A stretch of 64,000 nt of DNA from Leucobacter sp. PH1c (GTDB taxonomy: Bacteria; Actinomycetota; Actinomycetes; Actinomycetales; Microbacteriaceae), in the NCBI RefSeq assembly GCF_000633415.1, contig NZ_AYMV01000016.1, positions 1 to 64,000 on the forward strand, read 5' to 3'. This document shows, piece after piece, positions 50,812 to 60,835 of this stretch (the first letter of the stretch is position 1; each line of letters starts with the position of its first letter). The notes beneath the pieces are model-generated. The model ran no database searches. It saw only the letters and a program-made list of their open reading frames with translations, and had not been told where the DNA came from. The position numbers were made by a program, and so were the translations under genes.

Positions 50812-50850
50812 GAACGGGGCCGATCCGCTTTCGCGTGATCGGCCCCGTTC
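50812..50850 (-). terminator. Terminator after tRNA-Ala
   Basis: A perfect 14-bp stem (50812-50825 with 50837-50850, arm GAACGGGGCCGATC) with an 11-nt loop, followed on the - strand by GTCTTTCC. It lies 3 nt beyond the tRNA 3' end. Confidence 0.75.
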
Positions 50851-50853
50851 CGG

Positions 50854-50929
50854 TGGTGGATCTGAGGGGAATCGAACCCCTGACCTTCTCATTGCGAACG
50901 AGACGCGCTACCAACTGCGCCACAGACCC
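50854..50929 (-). tRNA. tRNA-Ala (anticodon CGC)
   Basis: A 76-nt cloverleaf with encoded CCA: acceptor GGGTCTG pairs with CAGATCC and contains the G3-U70 pair that defines alanine identity. D-arm GCGCAGTTGGTAGCGC, anticodon loop TTCGCAA with anticodon CGC, T-arm AGGGG-TTCGATT-CCCCT. It reads GCG codons, which are common in this genome. Confidence 0.93.
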
Positions 50930-51033
50930 TTACAGCGATCAACCTTAGCAGGCCGCGGGGGCGCAGGTAAAATCCTTCGCCCTGGACGGCGGCGTGTCGC
51001 CTCCCGGCGTGCCGGGCCCCTGAGTGGTGCGCG

Positions 51034-52125
<1,092 letters not shown>

Positions 52126-52204
52126 GAGCATCACTGTACGGCGTCGTCCGCCCGCGCGCGTCCCGGCGCGCCGCAGCGCACCCAGTTCAGCGAATTCGCC
52201 GCGT

Positions 52205-52813
52205 TCAGCGGCCGAGCGAGGTGAGCCGGGCCAGCATCGGCCCCTCGTCGCGCGTCGCGACGAAGCAGTCGTGATCCCGCCATGCGCCGTCGATGTGGAT
52301 GTAGTCGCCGCGGCGCCCCTCGTAGCGGAGCCCCAGCTTCTGCACCACGCGCAGCGACGCCACGTTCTCGGGGCGAATGCAGATCTCGACCCGGTGCAGG
52401 CCGAGCTCGCCGAAGATGAAGTCCATCGCGAGCGCGACGGCGGTGGGTGCGATCCCGTTCCCAGCCACGTGGCGCGAGACCCAGTAGCCGATCTGGGAGG
52501 ACTGGAGCGCTCCCCCGCTCAGTTCGGAGATGCTCAACTGGCCCACGACGTTGCCGTCGAAGAGGACGACGAACGGCACCCCGCTCCCCGCGCGCAGCTG
52601 CCGGCGCTGGAGGCGGATGGTGGGCCGCATCGGCACCGAGCCGGGAACGACGCTGCGGCCGCTCGGGTGCGTCGCTTCCCACGGCTGTAGCCAGTCCCGG
52701 TTCTCCCGAAGCAGGCGCTGCAGCTCACCGGCGTCGGCCGGCCGCACCACGCGGAGCCCGACCCGGCCCGCCGAGAGCGGGCCGGGATCCGGGATCGCCT
52801 GGCCGAGCGGCAC
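52205..52813 (-). CDS. GNAT acetyltransferase, RimJ/RimL type
   Basis: A 202-residue N-acetyltransferase. It has the RimJ/RimL layout: RVGLRVVRPADAGELQRLLRENRDWLQPWE at the start, PFVVLFDGNVVGQLSISEL, then the acetyl-CoA region IGYWVSRHVAGNGIAPTAVALAMDFIFGELGLHRVEICIRPENVASLRVVQKLGLRYEG. The acetyl-CoA loop is RHVAGNGIA rather than the classic QGKGIG. A likely role is acetylation of ribosomal-protein N-termini. It begins 6 bp after galU and is probably in the same operon. Confidence 0.9.
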   Translation of the reverse strand: MPLGQAIPDPGPLSAGRVGLRVVRPADAGELQRLLRENRDWLQPWEATHPSGRSVVPGSVPMRPTIRLQRRQLRAGSGVPFVVLFDGNVVGQLSISELSGGALQSSQIGYWVSRHVAGNGIAPTAVALAMDFIFGELGLHRVEICIRPENVASLRVVQKLGLRYEGRRGDYIHIDGAWRDHDCFVATRDEGPMLARLTSLGR

Positions 52814-52819
52814 GGGCGC

Positions 52820-53734
52820 TTAGCCCTCGCGGCGGGCGCGGAGCTGATCCGCGAAGCCGATCACCCAGTCGGTGATCTCGCCGCCGAGCTCGTCGTGGTC
52901 GACGCCGAGCAGCACGTTCGCCTTGATCCAGTCCGCGCGGTCGCCCGTGTCGTAGCGACGGCCGCGGAAGATGACGCCGTAGACGGGCGCCTCGCCCTTG
53001 CCCTCGGCGAGCTGGTGCAGCGCGTCGGTCAGCTGGATCTCGCCACCGCGCCCCGGGGGGAGCTCGTCGAGGATGTCGAAGATCTCGGGGCGCAGCACGT
53101 AGCGGCCGATCACGGCGAGGTTCGAGGGCGCCTCGGCCGCGGCGGGCTTCTCCACGAGGCCCGTGATGCGCACCACGTCGGCGTCGTCGGTCGCCTCGAC
53201 GGCGGCGCAGCCGTAGAGGTGGATCGACTCCTGCGGGACCTCCATGAGCGCGATGACGGTGGCGCCGCGCGAATCGTGCTCGGCGATCATCCGGTCGAGC
53301 AGCGGATCGCGGGCGTCGATCAGATCGTCGCCGAGCAGCACGGCGAACGACTCGTAGCCCACGTGCCCGCGCGCGCGGCCGACCGCGTGGCCGAGCCCGA
53401 GCGGCTGGCCCTGGCGGAGGAAGTAGACCTCGGCGAGCTCGCTCGACTCGTGCACCTTGCCGAGCTTGCCCTCGTCGCCCTTGCGCTCGAGCGAGTACTC
53501 GAGCTCGGGGACGCTGTCGAAGTGGTTGACGAGGTTGTCCTTGTTGCGCCCCGTGATGATGAGCACGTCGCCGAGGCCAGCGGAGGCAGCCTCTTCCACG
53601 ACGTACTGGATCGCCGGCTTGTCGACGATCGGGAGCATTTCCTTGGGCATCGCCTTGGTCGCCGGCAGGAAGCGGGTACCGAGGCCCGCCGCGGGGATGA
53701 CGGCCTTCGTGACGGCGCGCTGCGTTTCAGTCAT
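52820..53734 (-). CDS. galU: UTP-glucose-1-phosphate uridylyltransferase
   Basis: A 304-residue enzyme that makes UDP-glucose from UTP and glucose-1-phosphate for cell-wall and capsule glycans. Signature segments: VTKAVIPAAGLGTRFLPATKAMPKEMLPIVDKPAIQYVVEEA with the nucleotide-binding loop, FAVLLGDDLI, RITGLVEKP and RRYDTGDRADWIKANV. TAGGCT (53742-53747) lies 7 nt before the ATG, so the message is probably leaderless. It shares a 79-bp divergent promoter region with the 5-formyl-THF cyclo-ligase gene. Confidence 0.95.
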   Translation of the reverse strand: MTETQRAVTKAVIPAAGLGTRFLPATKAMPKEMLPIVDKPAIQYVVEEAASAGLGDVLIITGRNKDNLVNHFDSVPELEYSLERKGDEGKLGKVHESSELAEVYFLRQGQPLGLGHAVGRARGHVGYESFAVLLGDDLIDARDPLLDRMIAEHDSRGATVIALMEVPQESIHLYGCAAVEATDDADVVRITGLVEKPAAAEAPSNLAVIGRYVLRPEIFDILDELPPGRGGEIQLTDALHQLAEGKGEAPVYGVIFRGRRYDTGDRADWIKANVLLGVDHDELGGEITDWVIGFADQLRARREG

Positions 53735-53800
53735 GCAGGCCAGCCTAATGTCGCGGTGTGCCCCCGCAAAGTCGGCCGGGCAGCGATTCGCCAGGCTGGC

Positions 53801-53806
53801 TATGAT
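53801..53806 (+). promoter_or_regulatory. -10 box of the 5-formyl-THF cyclo-ligase gene
   Basis: TATGAT, five of six consensus bases, ends 7 nt before the ATG at 53814. With transcription starting at the A of ATG there is no room for a Shine-Dalgarno, so the message is leaderless. The divergent galU -10 (TAGGCT at 53742-53747) is 53 bp away. Confidence 0.7.
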
Positions 53807-53813
53807 CCCGCGT

Positions 53814-54431
53814 ATGAGCGCATCCCTCACACCGGACCCCCTCACGGCTCGGGCCGCGGCCAAGCGGCGCGTCCGCGCCGCCGTGCGCGCGCACCGCACC
53901 GCGCGCTCCGCTGCCGCCCGAGCGAGCGCGGCGGCGGCGCTCTCTGCGCAGCTGATCGCGCTCGTCGAGGCGAGCGGAGCGCGCCGGGTCACCTGCTATC
54001 TCGCGACCCAGGAAGAGCCGGATCCCTCGGGATTCCTCGCCTGGGCCGCCGAGCACGGCGTCGAGGTACTCCTCCCGGTCTCGCTCGCGGACCGCACGCT
54101 CGCCTGGGTGCGCGCGGGCGAGGGTGCGCCGGTGCCCGGCAGGCACGGGATCCTGGAACCGGTCGGGCCACGACTTCCGGCGAGCGCCGCGGGCTCCGCC
54201 GATCTGCTTCTGATCCCGGCCTGCGCCGTCGACCGCGCGGGCACCCGCCTCGGCTGGGGGCTCGGGTACTACGACCGGTGCCTCGCCGGGCTCGCGCAGC
54301 GCCCGCCCGTCTACGCGGTGGTCTTCGCGGAGGATCGGGTAGCCGGGCTCCCCCGGGATCCGCACGACGTTCCCGTCACGGGGGTGGTGACCCCGGCGGG
54401 CATCGGCCGATTCCCCGCGGAAACGGGGTAG
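53814..54431 (+). CDS. 5-formyltetrahydrofolate cyclo-ligase
   Basis: A 205-residue enzyme that converts 5-formyl-THF to 5,10-methenyl-THF using ATP. The N-terminal helix AAAKRRVRAAVRAHRTAR carries the basic residues that bind ATP; the family ending GTRLGWGLGYYDRCLAGLAQRPPVYAVVFAEDRV contains the diagnostic G.G.G.YDR motif. TATGAT (53801-53806) lies 7 nt before the ATG, a near-perfect leaderless promoter. It is followed 11 bp later by fmdB, a gene order common in actinobacteria. Confidence 0.93.
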   Translation: MSASLTPDPLTARAAAKRRVRAAVRAHRTARSAAARASAAAALSAQLIALVEASGARRVTCYLATQEEPDPSGFLAWAAEHGVEVLLPVSLADRTLAWVRAGEGAPVPGRHGILEPVGPRLPASAAGSADLLLIPACAVDRAGTRLGWGLGYYDRCLAGLAQRPPVYAVVFAEDRVAGLPRDPHDVPVTGVVTPAGIGRFPAETG

Positions 54432-54442
54432 GCTGACTGACT

Positions 54443-54670
54443 GTGCCTACCTACGCTTACCGCTGTGCCGACTGCGGCCACGCATTCGACATCTACCAGT
54501 CGTTCTCGGATGATGCGCTCACCGAGTGCCCCGAGTGCGGCGGCGCGCTGCGCAAGGTCTTCGGCTCCTCGCTGGGCGTGACCTTCAACGGCTCGGGCTT
54601 CTACCGCACCGATTCGCGGTCGAGTGGCTCGTCCGGTTCCTCCGGCTCTTCGAGCTCGTCCTCCGCATAA
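54443..54670 (+). CDS. FmdB family zinc-ribbon protein
   Basis: A 75-residue protein with a zinc ribbon made by CADC (Cys8, Cys11) and CPEC (Cys29, Cys32), the start MPTYAYRCADCGHAF typical of FmdB, and a low-complexity Ser/Gly tail (SSGSSGSSGSSSSSSA). FmdB-type proteins are presumed regulators or RNA-binding factors; the role is unproven. The start is GTG at 54443. A TAGGCT that overlaps the upstream stop codon is 8 nt away and may supply a second promoter. Confidence 0.93.
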   Translation: MPTYAYRCADCGHAFDIYQSFSDDALTECPECGGALRKVFGSSLGVTFNGSGFYRTDSRSSGSSGSSGSSSSSSA

Positions 54671-54763
54671 CGCTCAGCGACGCGGAGTCCCCGCCACCAC
54701 TGAATCCCCGCCACCGCGGAGTCCCCGGCACCTCAGGATCTTGGCACCGCGCGTGAAGCCCGG

Positions 54764-55048
54764 CTAGCCCCAGTGCGGCGGGCGATCGCGCGCGAGCCGC
54801 GCGTCGTTCCCCGGCTCGGCGGCCTGCGCCCCTGCGGGCCGGTCTCCCCAGCCCTCCGACTGATCCTCTCCGGCGCGCGCATCGAGCGCGTGCTCGGACG
54901 GACGCGGGTCGACGCCGTCGGGCGCCGGGCGCTGCGCGCGGCGCGAACCACGCCGCCCGGCGGCACCGGACGAGCCAGCCTCGTGCGCACCGGGCCGGCT
55001 CACGCCGGCACCGGTCGCGCCGGAGTCGCTCACACCGGACTCGGTCAC
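54764..55048 (-). CDS. Small hydrophilic protein coupled to the helicase-like gene
   Basis: A 94-residue disordered, Gly/Ala/Arg/Glu-rich protein that ends in DRPPHWG. Its ATG overlaps the stop of the large helicase-like gene (ATGA), and nearly all its codons end in G or C, as in real genes here. No domain is visible. Small actinobacterial proteins ending in PPHWG-like tails are familiar to me but have no known job. The rest of the gap to fmdB holds nothing evident. Confidence 0.5.
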   Translation of the reverse strand: MTESGVSDSGATGAGVSRPGAHEAGSSGAAGRRGSRRAQRPAPDGVDPRPSEHALDARAGEDQSEGWGDRPAGAQAAEPGNDARLARDRPPHWG

Positions 55049-58000
55049 GCCGGGTCCGCTGCGGGCTCCGCCGTCTCGAGCCCGAGGATCCGCGCGATGC
55101 GTCGCGCGGCCTCGTCAGGGTCGGAGAAGAGGTCGAAGCTCTGCACGCGGTGGTAGTGCCAGCCGAGGCGGCGGAGCACAGCGGGCCGCAGGCGCAGGGT
55201 GTCGCGCAGGCTCTCGGAGCCGTCGCCGAGGTCGACGTCGATCGCGATCGCCCGGCCGTCGTACGAGGCTGCGAGCGGGATCGCGCCACGGTAGTCGAGC
55301 GCCACGGTGAGGCCGAGCGCCTCGAGCCGGTCGGCGAGCTCGCCGATCATCGGGTCGCGCTCCGCGGGGAGCGCGGGCGGCTCGGGCGCGGGGTGCTCGA
55401 GCGCGAGGAGCTCGGCGAGCTCCACGACGCCGTGCTTGATCCGGGCCGAGTCGAGGTCCTTCGGCTTGAAGCAGCTCACGATCGTCATGGCGCGGCGCGC
55501 TCGGGTCATCGCGACCGCGAGCAGCCGCTCCCCGCCGGGCCGACCGAGGCCGCCGAAGTTCGACAGCACGCGCCCGTGCGGGGTGCGGCCATAGCCGATG
55601 GAGAAGATCACTCGGTCGCGGCTCTGCGCGGTCGCCTGTTCGAGCGTCATGACGGCGAACGGCTCCGCGCGGTCGCCGAGCAGGAACTCTCGGTACTGCG
55701 GGAACTTCGAGAACGCCTGCAGCACGGCCTGGTACACGCGCACCGCGTGGCGCTCGCTCGCCGTGATCACCATGAGCGACTCGCCAGCGCGATCGCTCGC
55801 GTGCTGCAGCACGAGCTGCACGACACGCTCCACCTCGGCGTCCGTGCTCTCGACCGCGCCGGTCTGCTGGTCAGGCAGGCCCTGACCGCCGCTCACGAAC
55901 TCGTACGTGAGGCTCGAGTGCCCGAGGAAGCTGCCCGCCCACGGCAGCGTCTGGATCGCCCCGTCGTAGAAGCGGGTGTTCACGAGGTGCGTGAGGTCCT
56001 CGCCGCCGGCGCGGTAGCTGCGCGTCAGCGTGAGCGTCGGCAGCACCTCGCCGAGCTCGGCGAAGGCCGAGCGGCGGTGCAGCGCGTCGGCGTCGCCGTC
56101 GCCGTCCGTGTCGGGCACGGGGGCGCCGACGGAGAGCTCGAAGTGCGCGGGGGTCTGCGTCATCGTGTCGCCGAAGGCGACGACCTGCTCGGCGCGGCGG
56201 ATCGCACCCAGGTTCTCGACGAGCGTGGTCGCTCCGGCGTCGACGAGCAGCACCGTGTCGAAGCGCATGCTGTCGGGCAGCTCGGCGACCTCGTAGGGCG
56301 ACATCGTCCAGACGGGAGCGAGCACCCCGAGCAGGTGCGGAGCGCCCTGAGCCAGCTGCGCGACCGTCACATCGGGGCGGCGGAGCGCCTCGCGCATCGC
56401 GAGCGCCTCCTGCTTGTGGTCGAGCACGGCGACGCGCCACGCGTCGGCGAGGCTCGCGGCGAGCAGTGCGCCGTTCGCGCCGGCGTGCGCGTCGTCCACG
56501 AGCCGGAAGTCGGCCTCGAGTCGCTCGAGCACGCCGATGTTGGCGCTCAGCAGTGCGGGATTCGTGTGCAGCATCCGCTCGAGGGCGGACTGCCACCAGG
56601 CGAGTTCAAGCTCCGCCGCGACGTCCTCGGCGGGCACGTGGCGCGCGGAGAGGTCGTCGAGGAGCGGCTCCAGGTGCGCGGCGCGCATGCGCTCCACGAT
56701 CATGGTGCGCTCCTGGATGTTCTGGAGCACCTCGGACTCGCGCGCGAGATCGGAGATGCGGCTCGCGAGGGATCCGAGCGAGCGGTTCTTCAGGCGGTCC
56801 GGATCGCTCGAGACGCCGAGCACGCGGTCGATCTCGTCGAGGTCCTGGTAGGCCGACTGGAACGCGACGACGACGTCCGAGATGCCGAGCGGCACCTCGG
56901 GGCGCGCGCCGACGACGGTCGTGTAGCGCTGCCACAGCACGCGCTGCTGCTGGATCTGCACGAGGCGCGAGTACATGTCGGTGATGTGGACGCCCGGGCG
57001 CACGTACTCGCGGGCGAGCTTGCGCAGGCGGCGCTTGTTCGCCGCGGTCATCTCCTCGCCGCCGCGCGGCGCGTGGGCCGCGATCACCTCGGTGAGCGAG
57101 CGGTCGTAGACCGAGGGAGTGAAGCGGTCGAGCGTGTCCCGGATGCCCATGAGCAGCCGCAGGTACACCCCGAGCTCGGCGATCGTCTCGTACGGCCGCA
57201 TCGACGTCTGCCCGATGACCTCATTGGCCATCGAGATGAGCCGCGGCAGCTGGGCCTCGGCGAGGTCGACCGCGGTGCCGTACGCGGACCGGGCCTCCTC
57301 GGTGGTCGAGAAGCTCACGCCGTACCAGGGCGAGTCCTCCGGGCCGTACTGGAACTGCCCGAGTCGCGCGACCTCCGTGAGGTCCTCGGCCATCGCGGAG
57401 CGGTCGAGCGTGAGCTGGCCGAGCGCGTGGTCGTCGAGGCGCACGGTGGTGCGCGGCGGGCGCTCGCTCTGCGCGAGGATCGTGAGGCGGCGCAGCGCGT
57501 CGAGGGGCGAGACGCCGTAGCGGGGGTCCTGGCTCGACAGCGCGCCGCGGTAGTCGCGGAGCACTCCGCGGAGGCGGATGAGCGCGGCGTCGACCTCGCC
57601 GAGCTGCTCCGCGCGCGAATTCTCGTTGCGGCTGATCGACTCGACGAGGTTGCGGCGCACGCGGCGCGGGCCGACGGAGAGCCCCGCGAGGCCGGCTCGG
57701 GTGAGGCGGTGCGAGATGCCGTCGAGCGTCGCCCGGCGCGGCGAGACCACGAGGACGCGCTTGCCGTCGCGGACGAGGCTGCCGATGGCGTTGACCACGG
57801 TCTGCGTGCCGCCCGTTCCGGGAAGCGTGTGCACCACGACCGAGTGGCCGGCATCGATCTGCGCGAGCACATCGTCCTGCTCGGCATCGGCGTCGTAGAG
57901 GTGGCGGTCCACGTCGGGAGCGCGCTCGTCGGGGGCGGTCGCGCTCACGGGGCGGTATGCCGCAGCGAGTCGCTCGCGAGCGGGCTCGCTGCCGCACACG

Positions 58001-58830
58001 GCGGCGAGCACGGGCGAGTCGAGATCCTTGACCGCGTCGACCATGCCCTGCGCGACCGAGTGGAAGGAGGAGACGACGAGGCGCGGCTGCACGACGAAGC
58101 CGGAGACCCCGGCGACGGTCTGCCGCACGCGGTCGATCACGGGCTGGGGCTTGAAGACGCCCTCCGACTGCGAGAGCTCCACGAGCGCGCGGGCGTCGAG
58201 CGTGATGCCGAACTGCTCGCGGAGCGCGCGGATGAGCTCCTCGTTCACGGTGGGGAACTGCTTGAGCTTCAGCTCGAAGTCGCGGCCGTAGCGGCGGATC
58301 GCGAGCGGGCGCAGCAGCACGGGGGCGCAGAACTCCTCGCCCTCGAACGTCCACTTCGCGATGCCGACGCCGAGGTGCACGGTCTCGAGGCCGCGCACGG
58401 TGCGCATCTCGATCGCCTTGTCGGTCACGCGGCCCGCGGCGGCGCGGGCGTGGCGCAGCGCGAGGTCGTCGCGGATGAGGGCGGAGAGCAGGATCTTGTT
58501 GCCCGTGATGAACTGGGGCAGCCCGCCCGGATGCGTCGTCGAGAGCTCGATCCGGTTCGCGGGGCGGTCGTCGAAGTGCAGCAGCGGGTTGCGGCCGCCG
58601 ATGCGGGCCGCGGCGCGGCGCCAGTCGGCGTGCTCGTCTGCGTACGCGTCGACGAGGGATACGGGCCCCGTGAGCTGCGCCGAGAGGTCGCGCTCGGGGG
58701 CGGTCGTGGGCGCGGGCGCAGGTGCGAGCGCGCCCTCGTCCTGGGGCGGCACCGCCTCGGCGGTGACCTCTACGGTCTCATTCTCGTCGCCACCCGAGTC
58801 GGGCCGGCGGCGTCGGTCTACACTCCACAC
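55045..58830 (-). CDS. Large SF1 helicase-like protein with degenerate ATPase motifs
   Basis: A 1261-residue protein with the DUF4011/SF1 helicase layout: N-terminal disordered region, a beta-rich domain (GGLPQFITGNKILLSALIRD), RecA1 (about 310-460 and 850-900) split by long helices, RecA2 (SLMVITASERHAVRVYQAVL, AVMTLEQATAQSRDRVIFS, RLLAVAMTRARRAM) and a C-terminal nuclease-like domain (IAIDVDLGDGSESLRDTL, RRLGWHYHRVQSFDLFSDP). The Walker A reads LPGTGGTQT (336-344), with Gly341 replacing the Lys, and motif II is VDAGA (Asp864) rather than DEAS/DEAQ. ATP hydrolysis is therefore doubtful. The gene is otherwise intact and long, so it is probably functional in another way. Confidence 0.8.
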   Translation of the reverse strand: MWSVDRRRRPDSGGDENETVEVTAEAVPPQDEGALAPAPAPTTAPERDLSAQLTGPVSLVDAYADEHADWRRAAARIGGRNPLLHFDDRPANRIELSTTHPGGLPQFITGNKILLSALIRDDLALRHARAAAGRVTDKAIEMRTVRGLETVHLGVGIAKWTFEGEEFCAPVLLRPLAIRRYGRDFELKLKQFPTVNEELIRALREQFGITLDARALVELSQSEGVFKPQPVIDRVRQTVAGVSGFVVQPRLVVSSFHSVAQGMVDAVKDLDSPVLAAVCGSEPARERLAAAYRPVSATAPDERAPDVDRHLYDADAEQDDVLAQIDAGHSVVVHTLPGTGGTQTVVNAIGSLVRDGKRVLVVSPRRATLDGISHRLTRAGLAGLSVGPRRVRRNLVESISRNENSRAEQLGEVDAALIRLRGVLRDYRGALSSQDPRYGVSPLDALRRLTILAQSERPPRTTVRLDDHALGQLTLDRSAMAEDLTEVARLGQFQYGPEDSPWYGVSFSTTEEARSAYGTAVDLAEAQLPRLISMANEVIGQTSMRPYETIAELGVYLRLLMGIRDTLDRFTPSVYDRSLTEVIAAHAPRGGEEMTAANKRRLRKLAREYVRPGVHITDMYSRLVQIQQQRVLWQRYTTVVGARPEVPLGISDVVVAFQSAYQDLDEIDRVLGVSSDPDRLKNRSLGSLASRISDLARESEVLQNIQERTMIVERMRAAHLEPLLDDLSARHVPAEDVAAELELAWWQSALERMLHTNPALLSANIGVLERLEADFRLVDDAHAGANGALLAASLADAWRVAVLDHKQEALAMREALRRPDVTVAQLAQGAPHLLGVLAPVWTMSPYEVAELPDSMRFDTVLLVDAGATTLVENLGAIRRAEQVVAFGDTMTQTPAHFELSVGAPVPDTDGDGDADALHRRSAFAELGEVLPTLTLTRSYRAGGEDLTHLVNTRFYDGAIQTLPWAGSFLGHSSLTYEFVSGGQGLPDQQTGAVESTDAEVERVVQLVLQHASDRAGESLMVITASERHAVRVYQAVLQAFSKFPQYREFLLGDRAEPFAVMTLEQATAQSRDRVIFSIGYGRTPHGRVLSNFGGLGRPGGERLLAVAMTRARRAMTIVSCFKPKDLDSARIKHGVVELAELLALEHPAPEPPALPAERDPMIGELADRLEALGLTVALDYRGAIPLAASYDGRAIAIDVDLGDGSESLRDTLRLRPAVLRRLGWHYHRVQSFDLFSDPDEAARRIARILGLETAEPAADPA

Positions 58831-58859
58831 ACCGCCACCCTAGGCGCTGAAACGCCAAA

Positions 58860-58902
58860 ACAGCGCATCCGCGGCGGAGTTTCGTCGCTGCGGATGCGCT
58901 GT
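58860..58902 (-). terminator. Terminator after the nucleobase permease
   Basis: A perfect 13-bp stem (58860-58872 with 58890-58902, arm ACAGCGCATCCGC) with a 17-nt loop, followed on the - strand by TTTTGGCGTTT. This is one of the few hairpins here with a U-run. Confidence 0.8.
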
Positions 58903-58918
58903 ACGGCGCGGGGCCCGG

Positions 58919-60283
58919 CTAGCGGGTCTCGTCGGCCGCGGGGCCCGTGACGACGGGATCGGCCAGCTGCATCTCACCGCCGCGCGCCTTCGCGAGCACG
59001 CGCATGAGGTGGTAGACGCCGATCGCGGCGATCGTGCCGAGCGCGATGCCGTTGAAGACGACCGAGCCGAACTGGATCGTGAAGTCCGCGATGCCGACGA
59101 TGAGCGGCACGGCCGCGGAGAACTGGTTGATCGGCTTCGAGAAGTCGACCTTGTTGTCGATCCAGATCTTCACGCCGATGAGGCCGATGAGGCCGTAGAG
59201 CGCGACGGTGACGCCACCGAGGACGGCGGGCGGCACGGAGAAGATCACGGCGCCGACCTTCGGCGAGAAGCTGAGGAGCACCGCGATCGTGCCAGCGACC
59301 CAGTACGCCGCGGTCGAGTACACGCGGGTCGCGGCCATGACGCCGATGTTCTCGCCGTAGGTGGTGGTGCCCGAGCCGCCGCCGAAGCCGGCGAGCATCG
59401 TGGAGAGGCCGTCGGCGAGGAGCGCGCGTCCGGTGACGCCGTCGAGGTCGCGGTCGACCATCAGCCCGACGCTCTTCACGTGGCCGACGTTCTCCGCGAT
59501 GAGCACGAGCACGACGGGGAGGAACGCGGGGAGGAGACCCCAGAGCGAGGGATCCGCGAACGGGTTGCCCACGGCGTGGAACTGGGGCAGGCCCACCCAG
59601 TCGGCGTCGGCGACGGCGTCGAAGTTCACGAGCCCGGCGAAAACCGCGATGAGGTAGCCGACGGCCATGCCGAGCACAATCGAGAGGCGGCCGATGAGCC
59701 CGCGGAAGAGGACCGTGATGAGGAGGATCGCCACGAGCGTCGCGAGCGCGACCCAGGACGAGAGCGCCTGATCGACGTCGGGGTTCGCCCCCGGGTTGCC
59801 GGTCCAGTTGTTCCGCACGGCGGGCGCGAGGTTGAAGCCGATGAGCGCGACGATGGAGCCCATGACGACGGGCGGCATGAGGGCGTTGATCCAGCCCGTG
59901 CCGAAGCGGTGCACGATCAGGCCGACGAGCGCCATGAGCACGCCGATGGCGAGGATGCCGAAGGAGGCGCGGCCCAGGTCATCGCCGCCGGCGGTCGCGG
60001 CGAGGATCGGCGCGATGAAGGCGAAGGAGGAGCCGAGGTAGCTCGGGAGCCGGTTGCCCGTGAGGAGCAGGAACAGCATCGTTCCGAGGCCCGAGAAGAA
60101 GAGGGTCGCCGTGGGGCTGAAGCCCGTGAGCAGCGGAACGAGGAAGGTCGCGCCGAACATGGCGACGACGTGCTGCGCGCCGAAGCCGATCGTGCGGCCC
60201 CAGCTCAGGCGCTCCTCGGGGAGGACGATCGCATCGTGCGCGACGTGCTTGCCGTCGCCGTGCAGTTTCCAGGGCAGCGCCAT
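58919..60283 (-). CDS. Uracil/xanthine permease (NCS2 family)
   Basis: A 454-residue membrane protein of the nucleobase-cation symporter 2 family with about 14 helices. Family marks: GFGAQHVVAMFGATFLVPLLTGF, LPSYLGSSFAFIAPI, VLVLIAENVGHVKSVG and GFGGGSGTTTYGENIGVMAATRVYS, where the Glu residues and the GTTTYGENIG loop bind the base. The NIG form suits uracil-type UraA better than xanthine carriers. It imports uracil or a related base with protons. AAGGAGACAGC precedes the ATG. Confidence 0.92.
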   Translation of the reverse strand: MALPWKLHGDGKHVAHDAIVLPEERLSWGRTIGFGAQHVVAMFGATFLVPLLTGFSPTATLFFSGLGTMLFLLLTGNRLPSYLGSSFAFIAPILAATAGGDDLGRASFGILAIGVLMALVGLIVHRFGTGWINALMPPVVMGSIVALIGFNLAPAVRNNWTGNPGANPDVDQALSSWVALATLVAILLITVLFRGLIGRLSIVLGMAVGYLIAVFAGLVNFDAVADADWVGLPQFHAVGNPFADPSLWGLLPAFLPVVLVLIAENVGHVKSVGLMVDRDLDGVTGRALLADGLSTMLAGFGGGSGTTTYGENIGVMAATRVYSTAAYWVAGTIAVLLSFSPKVGAVIFSVPPAVLGGVTVALYGLIGLIGVKIWIDNKVDFSKPINQFSAAVPLIVGIADFTIQFGSVVFNGIALGTIAAIGVYHLMRVLAKARGGEMQLADPVVTGPAADETR

Positions 60284-60366
60284 GCTGTCTCCTTCTGTGG
60301 GGCGGTCCGTTCGAAGCGTGCTGCGCGTCCGCCCCGTGGGCGCGCGACCAATCGATCATCATACAG

Positions 60367-60413
60367 CGAACGCTCAGGATCGGTGCGAAAAATTCACCGA
60401 TCCCGAGCGTTCG
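60367..60413 (-). terminator. Terminator after the cupin gene
   Basis: An 18-bp stem with one mismatch: CGAACGCTC (60367-60375) with GAGCGTTCG (60405-60413), and GGATCGGTG (60377-60385) with CACCGATCC (60395-60403), 9-nt AT-rich loop. It lies 23 nt beyond the cupin stop and also forms the upstream edge of the permease leader. Confidence 0.7.
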
Positions 60414-60436
60414 GCCGAGACGCGATCAGCCCGCGA

Positions 60437-60835
60437 TCAGCCCGCGATGTAGATCTTGCGGATGTGGTCGCCCACGGTCCAGCGCGTGCGCGTGCCCGCG
60501 ACGAGCCGCATGACGTCCCCCGCAGCCACCTCGACCGTGCGCGGCTCCGCATCGGCCGCTGCGCCGGGCTCGCTCAGCAGCTCGATCGATGCCGAGCCGG
60601 AGAGCACCACGAAGAGCTCGTCGACCTCGGTGTCCGTGACGGTGCCGCCGCGGAGCTCCCAGATGCCGGTCTCCGCGCCGCCGATCGTGCCGATCTCGAC
60701 GAAGCCCTGTGCGGGATCCCCCGCGACCACCTCGTCGGGCTCGACCGCCTCGAGCGAGACGGGCGCCGTTGCGGCGTGCAGCACGGCGTTCACCCCATCG
60801 GGCAGCGCGTGCGCCGCCTGCTCCGCGCCGCTCAC
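60437..60835 (-). CDS. Cupin domain protein
   Basis: A 132-residue single cupin barrel: TGIWELRGGTVTDTEVDELFVVLSGSASIELL and VAAGDVMRLVAGTRTRWTVGDHIRKIYI. It is similar to the DUF861-type cupins that often accompany polyamine or ureide catabolic genes. The usual metal-binding His residues of motif 1 are not clear (the Glu and Asp are kept), so it may bind a ligand rather than a metal. The GTG start overlaps the stop of the amine oxidase gene (GTGA), so it is co-translated with it. Confidence 0.85.
   Translation of the reverse strand: MSGAEQAAHALPDGVNAVLHAATAPVSLEAVEPDEVVAGDPAQGFVEIGTIGGAETGIWELRGGTVTDTEVDELFVVLSGSASIELLSEPGAAADAEPRTVEVAAGDVMRLVAGTRTRWTVGDHIRKIYIAG

Noticed and set aside
55150-58950. 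1266-codon open frame on the + strand opposite the helicase-like gene
   Set aside because: Shadow of a GC-rich gene: low-complexity Arg/Glu/Val/His composition, no motifs, and the - strand frame has clear SF1 features.
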